Shown one piece after another: positions 59,312 to 64,000 of a stretch of DNA of 64,000 nt (position 1 is its first letter; the number at the start of each line of letters is the position of its first letter). The translations under genes and the position numbers were made by a program. Under the pieces are notes generated by a model. It worked only from the letters and a program-made list of their open reading frames with translations. It ran no database searches and had not been told where the DNA came from. Where the stretch lies: positions 1 to 64,000 of the forward strand of contig JAFEBB010000011.1 of assembly GCA_018266075.1 (NCBI GenBank), given 5' to 3'. The stretch comes from Deltaproteobacteria bacterium (GTDB taxonomy: Bacteria > Myxococcota > Myxococcia > Myxococcales > SZAS-1).

Positions 59312-62300
59312 GGGTTCTTGGCCTGGGGCGTCGGCTCCGCGCCGGGCGCGGGGATGGTGGGAGCGAGCACGATCTTGCGCGCCAGCGCCTGGTCGATCTC
59401 GCCGAGGAACGCGCGGAACGCGGGGTAGTCGCCCACGGCCACGCGCGCGGTGGCCAGCTTCACCACGCCGTCGCAAACCAGCGCGTCGCCGTCCTTCTTG
59501 TAGGTGAGGTGCACCGCGCCGAAGGGCGTGTCCTTGTCGAACGCAGGCGGGAGCGCGCCCAGCGCGGCGCCCTGGGGCAGCTTGTAGCGGTAGGAGAAGT
59601 GGTTCTCCCAGGGGAACGGCATCACCACGTCGAAGCTGCGGCTCGAGAGCGGCGCGTAGCCCTCCACGTAGCTGCGCACCTTGGAGAAGGGCGCGAAGGT
59701 GATGCCCGCGGGCGCCACCTCGCCGAAGTGCGGCACCTCGAGCGCGAACGAGAGCTTCACCGGCTGCTCCAGCTGCGCGGTGTCGCCCAGGTCCAGCTTC
59801 TCCACCGTGAGCCCGGGGAAGGTGCGGCTCCAGGCCTCTTCGAACGTCGCGCGGCGCGTGGCCGGCGTGGCATAGGCGCGGCGGTAGTCGGGCGCGTTCA
59901 GGCCGCGCACCTCGCTCTGGGCGAGGATGTGCGCGCTGCCGTCGCGCGCGAGCTGCACGTCGTAGGCGCTCTCGGTGCGGTTCTGCTCCGGCTTGCCGCC
60001 GGGGATGTGGCCGATCTGCGAGTCGCCCTCGGGCTTGATCACCAGCACCTGCGCGCCGCGATCCTCGTTCGGCAGCTCGTCCGAGCCGTAGTACTCGGCG
60101 GTCCCGTCCAGGTAGAGGTCGAACTTGGGCACGTAGAGGATGGCGTGGTTGAACACCGCCAGGCTCGCCGGCGAGGTGTCGATGTCGCCCAGGCGCTTCA
60201 TGCGCAACAACACGAGATTTGACGGCACGCCGAGCTGCTCGAGCAGCGCGTGCATCAAGCTCGCCTTGTCCTTGCAGTCGCCGAAGTGCCTGCTGAGGAT
60301 GCGGTCCACCGGGTACGGCTTGTACCCGTGGATGCCGAACTCCAGGCCCACGTAGCGCGTCTTGGAGACCACGAAGTCGTAGACGGCGCGCACCTTGGCC
60401 ATGTCGTCATCGGGCGCGATGCCCTTGCCGAGCTCCTGCGCGGTGCGCTTCACCTCATCGCTGGCGACGAGCTGGTCGCGAACCAGGCCCCAGTAGAAGC
60501 GGCCCACGCTCGCCCAATCCTTGTAGGTGGACACGTGCAAGGACGCGCTCGCCTCGGCCCAGCCCGGCATCGACGGCTCGGGGACGATCTTGGGCAGCTC
60601 GTTCCAGCTCCACTGGTAGCGGGTGGTGCCGTCCTTCTGCTCGGTCTTGGTCTGCGACGCGGGCTTGATGCGCGCGTCGTTCGAGTAGATGGGCCGCGTC
60701 GATGGCGCGTCGAGCACGTAGGTGAAGTGGTGCGTGGGCAGCTCGCTCTGGAGCTGGGTGAAGTCGCCGAAGTAGTCGCTGAGCAGGTTGTCGCGGGCCG
60801 CATCGTCGACGCGATAGGAGAGCTCCACCACGTCGCCGGGTTGGAGATTCGGGAAGCTGACCACGCGCACGCGGGCGTCGTAGTAGATGCCGCTCCAGGG
60901 CTCGCTGAGGCTCTGGTCGCCCTCGCTGTGGGAGTCGACCACCGAGCCGTCGGGCCGGAGGATGCGCGCGCGCAGCACGCTGACCTCCTGGCGGTCGGGC
61001 GAGTAGTTCACGTACGTGGAGCGGAGGCCGTCCACGCCGCGGTCGGTGTTGGCGCGCGAGATTTGTTGGACGAAGCGCGTCGAGGTGCCGTTCGGGTTCA
61101 CCTTCACCGCGATGAGCTGCGAGAGGATCTCCGCGTCCTCGGCCTTCATGGGCGGGAGCTGCGCGGTGAGCGTCTTGGCGTCGAGCGCGAGATCCTCGCC
61201 AAAGCCGTGCTCCTGATTTTGCAGCGTGCGCAGCGCGTCCTTGAGCCGCGGGTTCTGCGGGCGCAGCGCGAGGCTGGCGTTGAAGGCCTGCACGGCCGAG
61301 CTCTTATCGCCCAGCGAGAGCAGCGCCTTGCCCTCGTCCTCGCGGAGCTGGGCGTCATCGGGGCACTGCGCTTCGGCGCGCTTGAAGACCGCGCGGGCCT
61401 CGGCGCCCTTCCCGTTCGCGGCGAGCAACTGGCCGCGCTGGGCGAGCATGTAGAGGTCGGAGGGATCGAGCGCGAGCAGCTTGTCCTGCTCGGCCATCGC
61501 CGAGTCGAGCTCACCGAGCGACACGAGCTCCTGCACCAGCTGCCGACGCGCCTCGAGGTCGTCGTAGCGCAAGGCGAGCACCACGCGCAGGCTTCCCACC
61601 ACGTCGCGGTGGCGATCCAGCCGGCGGGCCTGGCGGGCCGACTCGCGCAGCGCCGCGACCGCGCGCGGATGCGCACGCACCGTGGCCTGCACGCGCTGCT
61701 GCGCGCTGGCGAAGTCGCCGAGCTCGTCCTGGGTCCGCGCCCAGAGGAGCTGCAGCGCCACCGAGTCATTCCGCGTGGCCAGGCTCTGCAGCCGCTTGAG
61801 CGCGCGCTCGGGGTGGCCGCGGTTCAAGTCGTCGCGGGCGAGCTCGAGCTGCGGCTCGGCCTGATCCGGCGCGGCAGCCGCGGCGGCCTCGAGGTAGCCG
61901 CGACGCAGGTTGGCGTCCTCGTCTTCGAGCTTGGCGGCGAGCAGCTGCGCGTCGGCGTCATTGGGAGCGAGCGCAGCGGCGCGCTCGGCCTCTTGCGCGG
62001 GCCGGCGATCCTTCGAGTCGTAGGTGTGCGTGAACGCGAGCGCCTCGGCGAGCTCTTCGTGCGCCTTGGGATCGTTGGGCGACTGGCGGACCTTCTTGTC
62101 GAGCGCGTCCACGAGCGCGGGCTGCTGCTCGGGCTGCAGTCCACCGCGCGGCGGCGTGACAGGACCCGTCGGCATCCGCGGCGTCACCGCGCTGAGCGCC
62201 TCGCCGCGCGTGCCCGAGAGCCGCAGCCAGAAGCCCATCGGCCCATCGGCCTGAGCGAGCTTGAGCATCACCCGGTGGGTGCCCTTCTTCAGATTCACGG

Positions 62301-63033
62301 CCACCGCGTGCTGATCGAACGACGCGGGGTGGTACTGCCTGTCCTCGAGGACCTTCTGTCCGTCGACCCAGATGCGCGTCGCGCCCGAGGCGCCCACGTG
62401 CAGCACGGCGCGCACGTCGCGCGAGACGTCGAGATCGGTCACCGCGTAGATCGCCGAGTCGTGCACCGGGCGCACGGCGCTGGAGAGATCCGCGTAGCCG
62501 TCCGGGGTGAGCACGTCGAGCCGACGCCAGCCGATCTCGCGCTCCTTGCCCGGGTAGCGCTTGTTGAAGTCGAGCTCGGTCTCTGGCGGGTAGGCCTTGT
62601 CGAAGCCGGCCTTGCCCTCGTTGTCGAAGCCGCCGATGAGCATGAAGTGGGTGAAGAGCCCCAGCCGCTGCATCGCGTCCGCGGCGCGGTTGGGCAGGCC
62701 GCGGGCGCGGAGGATGTCGGCCTGGTAGAAGCGCGCGAGCGCCGCGATCTCCGGCAGCGAGCGCCGCGAGTTCGCCACCGACGAGAACGCGTCCTCCAGC
62801 GGCTCCAGCTCGTCGAGGTCGGCCTTCAAATTGTAGAGCCGGTGCAGCGGCACGAGCGCGGAGGCGCTGTTGGCCTGCTGCCACGCCTGGTGCGCGAGCG
62901 GCGCCACGCGGTCGGCCGACGGATTCGACGGCGCTTCGGCCTTCTCGGCGCGCGCGACCTTCGCGTTCAGCAGCGCGGCGAAGGCGAGCGAGGCAGCGAG
63001 GGCTCGGGTGGCATTTCGGGCAGGGACGTGCAT
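59308..63033 (-). CDS. large periplasmic TPR - DUF3857 - transglutaminase-like protein
   Basis: 1241 residues with a signal peptide (NATRALAASLAFAALLNAKV then ARA). The first 600 residues contain an early beta domain (about 185-290) and about ten TPR pairs (DDLNRGHPERALKRLQSLAT, ELVSLGELDSAMAEQDKLLA). A DUF3857 domain follows (EVSVLRARILRPDGSVVDSH, FPNLQPGDVVELSYRVDDAA). A transglutaminase-like domain comes next, with the catalytic Cys in RHFGDCKDKASLMHALL, His in FNHAILYV and Asp in YLDGTAEYYG. It ends in a beta-rich domain. DUF3857-transglutaminase proteins are probably periplasmic peptidases or crosslinkers, but the substrate is unknown. It overlaps the DUF4272 gene by 4 nt. Confidence 0.88.
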   Translation of the reverse strand: MHVPARNATRALAASLAFAALLNAKVARAEKAEAPSNPSADRVAPLAHQAWQQANSASALVPLHRLYNLKADLDELEPLEDAFSSVANSRRSLPEIAALARFYQADILRARGLPNRAADAMQRLGLFTHFMLIGGFDNEGKAGFDKAYPPETELDFNKRYPGKEREIGWRRLDVLTPDGYADLSSAVRPVHDSAIYAVTDLDVSRDVRAVLHVGASGATRIWVDGQKVLEDRQYHPASFDQHAVAVNLKKGTHRVMLKLAQADGPMGFWLRLSGTRGEALSAVTPRMPTGPVTPPRGGLQPEQQPALVDALDKKVRQSPNDPKAHEELAEALAFTHTYDSKDRRPAQEAERAAALAPNDADAQLLAAKLEDEDANLRRGYLEAAAAAAPDQAEPQLELARDDLNRGHPERALKRLQSLATRNDSVALQLLWARTQDELGDFASAQQRVQATVRAHPRAVAALRESARQARRLDRHRDVVGSLRVVLALRYDDLEARRQLVQELVSLGELDSAMAEQDKLLALDPSDLYMLAQRGQLLAANGKGAEARAVFKRAEAQCPDDAQLREDEGKALLSLGDKSSAVQAFNASLALRPQNPRLKDALRTLQNQEHGFGEDLALDAKTLTAQLPPMKAEDAEILSQLIAVKVNPNGTSTRFVQQISRANTDRGVDGLRSTYVNYSPDRQEVSVLRARILRPDGSVVDSHSEGDQSLSEPWSGIYYDARVRVVSFPNLQPGDVVELSYRVDDAARDNLLSDYFGDFTQLQSELPTHHFTYVLDAPSTRPIYSNDARIKPASQTKTEQKDGTTRYQWSWNELPKIVPEPSMPGWAEASASLHVSTYKDWASVGRFYWGLVRDQLVASDEVKRTAQELGKGIAPDDDMAKVRAVYDFVVSKTRYVGLEFGIHGYKPYPVDRILSRHFGDCKDKASLMHALLEQLGVPSNLVLLRMKRLGDIDTSPASLAVFNHAILYVPKFDLYLDGTAEYYGSDELPNEDRGAQVLVIKPEGDSQIGHIPGGKPEQNRTESAYDVQLARDGSAHILAQSEVRGLNAPDYRRAYATPATRRATFEEAWSRTFPGLTVEKLDLGDTAQLEQPVKLSFALEVPHFGEVAPAGITFAPFSKVRSYVEGYAPLSSRSFDVVMPFPWENHFSYRYKLPQGAALGALPPAFDKDTPFGAVHLTYKKDGDALVCDGVVKLATARVAVGDYPAFRAFLGEIDQALARKIVLAPTIPAPGAEPTPQAKNP

Positions 63034-63116
63034 GGACCCGGAAACACGCGTGGGGAGCGGAAGCATCCCCGGATTGTACGAGCCTGCGTTCGAGAGGGCA
63101 GCGATTCCTTGGACGC

Positions 63117-64000
63117 TCAGTTTTGGCAGCAGTACTGTCCAATGGGCGCCAGGCAGCCGCTGCAGAGTGGCCCTCGAGGGCGGCCGTGGAGCGGACCGTC
63201 CTGCCGCCGCTTGATCCGTCGGTGCGAGAGGCGCCCGGTGCCCGACACACAGACACTCCCTTGGCAGAAGCTGCCCGAGCAGCAAGCGTTGTTCGCATCA
63301 CACGGTTGGCCGTTGCTGACGCAGCCGCCGGTGGAGCCGCCCGTCCCCGAGGTACCGCTCCCGATCGTCGTTCCCGTCCCGGTGCTGCTGGCGGTCACGG
63401 CGCCGACGAGGCAGGAGCCCTGGTAGCAAGCTCCAGAGCAGCAGTCGGCGTCGACCTGACAGTTGGCGTTCACGGGCGCGCAGCCGCCGGTAGTGCCGCT
63501 CGAGCCTGTCGTGAAGTCGCCGCCGGTGAGGCAGACGCCGCCCTGGCAGTAGCCGCCCACGCAACACGGGTGGCTCGAGTCGCACGCTTGGCCGTACGAG
63601 CCGCACCCAGCGCCCGCGCAGCCGGTCGTACCAATGGCTGCGCCTTGCTGGCCGATGGTGCACAAGCCGGCGACGCACACGTAGCCGATGTGCTGCGAAT
63701 CGTTGCAGTCCGCGTCGGTGGTGCACACGCAACCGCCTTGGCCGCCGCTGGTGCCTATCGAGCCGGAGCCGCCGGTGCTGCCGCTGTTGCAGACCGCGTC
63801 GACGCACGAACCGCTGCAGCAGTCAGTGTCCTGGTAGCACGACGAGCCCTGGCTGACGCACGCCCCGCTGGTGGCGCCGGGTCCCGTGGCGGTCCCGCCC
63901 TGCCAGGAGCACTGGCCCAGCGAGCACGAGAGGCCGCTGCAGCACTGCGAGCTGTCGGTGCACGGCGTGTTGATGTTGCCGCAGCCGCCGGTGGTGGTGC
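63117..64000 (-). CDS. Cys-rich secreted protein (5' end off window)
   Basis: At least 293 residues; the frame stays open to the window edge, so the start is missing. Six or more modules of about 45 residues share CxxxxDCCSGxCxxGxC patterns (QVDADCCSGACYQGSCLVG, DSSHPCCVGGYCQGGVC, DANNACCSGSFCQGSVC), separated by linkers of Gly, Ser and Thr. The double-Cys style recalls dickkopf-like or small disulphide-knot modules and differs from the NCGxCG repeats of the 50.3-54.6 kb protein. The last 40 residues are basic and unlike the rest, ending GQYCCQN. Probably a surface or extracellular protein. Confidence 0.75.
   Translation of the reverse strand, partial: TTTGGCGNINTPCTDSSQCCSGLSCSLGQCSWQGGTATGPGATSGACVSQGSSCYQDTDCCSGSCVDAVCNSGSTGGSGSIGTSGGQGGCVCTTDADCNDSQHIGYVCVAGLCTIGQQGAAIGTTGCAGAGCGSYGQACDSSHPCCVGGYCQGGVCLTGGDFTTGSSGTTGGCAPVNANCQVDADCCSGACYQGSCLVGAVTASSTGTGTTIGSGTSGTGGSTGGCVSNGQPCDANNACCSGSFCQGSVCVSGTGRLSHRRIKRRQDGPLHGRPRGPLCSGCLAPIGQYCCQN

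Noticed and set aside
60250-63426. 1058-codon open frame antisense to the TPR-DUF3857 gene
   Set aside because: Arg/His/Val-rich shadow; the sense strand carries TPRs and a complete transglutaminase triad.

Overview
The window is GC-rich, gene-dense chromosomal DNA that reads as Myxococcota (myxobacteria or close relatives). The pointers are an mglB-mglA polarity pair, a run of genes matching the Glt (Agl-Glt) gliding complex with an AgmX/PglI-type C-terminal domain, many lipoproteins with Asp-Ala-Gly or Ser-Thr-Gly linkers, a very large Cys-rich repeat lipoprotein, and a short OPX protein paired with a beta-barrel. Species cannot be fixed from the sequence. No rRNA, tRNA, prophage, insertion sequence or CRISPR array was seen.

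1-13.4 kb: a truncated LysM/CHAP-type wall protein, a DMFase-like/NHL lipoprotein, a VOC protein, then a 6S RNA gene with its own promoter and terminator upstream of 5-formyl-THF cyclo-ligase. Next come a site-2-protease/TPR fusion, a small membrane protein, a DUF4340-like lipoprotein, a glycosyltransferase-like membrane protein with TPRs, a purple-acid-phosphatase-like lipoprotein, a 21-nt tandem repeat block, tyrS and an unknown helical protein. 13.6-19.3 kb: a tightly coupled four-gene operon (VIT-vWA, beta-propeller, short membrane protein, DUF4384-like) facing an outer-membrane barrel-like lipoprotein, then a small unknown protein. 19.4-24.5 kb: trmJ, an AmpG-like MFS permease and the replication/repair run dnaX-ybaB-recR.

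24.5-37.3 kb is the core of interest. mglB-mglA, the GTPase switch that sets the direction of gliding, is followed by an eight-gene run: two uncharacterised exported proteins, GltD-, GltE-, GltF- and GltG-like proteins, a long coiled-coil protein and a stand-alone cyclic-nucleotide-binding protein. Several joints overlap by 1 to 11 nt. 37.4-40.0 kb: an exported unknown protein and a beta-barrel/OPX pair that fits the composite polysaccharide export translocon. 40.0-50.1 kb: a NarL-type two-component pair, unknown proteins, a CFI-box protein, a thioredoxin, a REC-PATAN-J-TPR protein, rho with a long leader and a long disordered N-terminus, a zinc-ribbon membrane protein and an inositol-monophosphatase-like enzyme.

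50.3-64.0 kb is dominated by surface or periplasmic proteins: a 1427-residue lipoprotein with 30 Cys-rich repeats, an ArsC-like protein with an amidohydrolase, unknown lipoproteins, a DUF4272 protein overlapping a 1241-residue TPR-DUF3857-transglutaminase protein, and the end of another Cys-rich protein running off the right edge. A heptanucleotide repeat (CCAGGAA)n recurs in four gene junctions.
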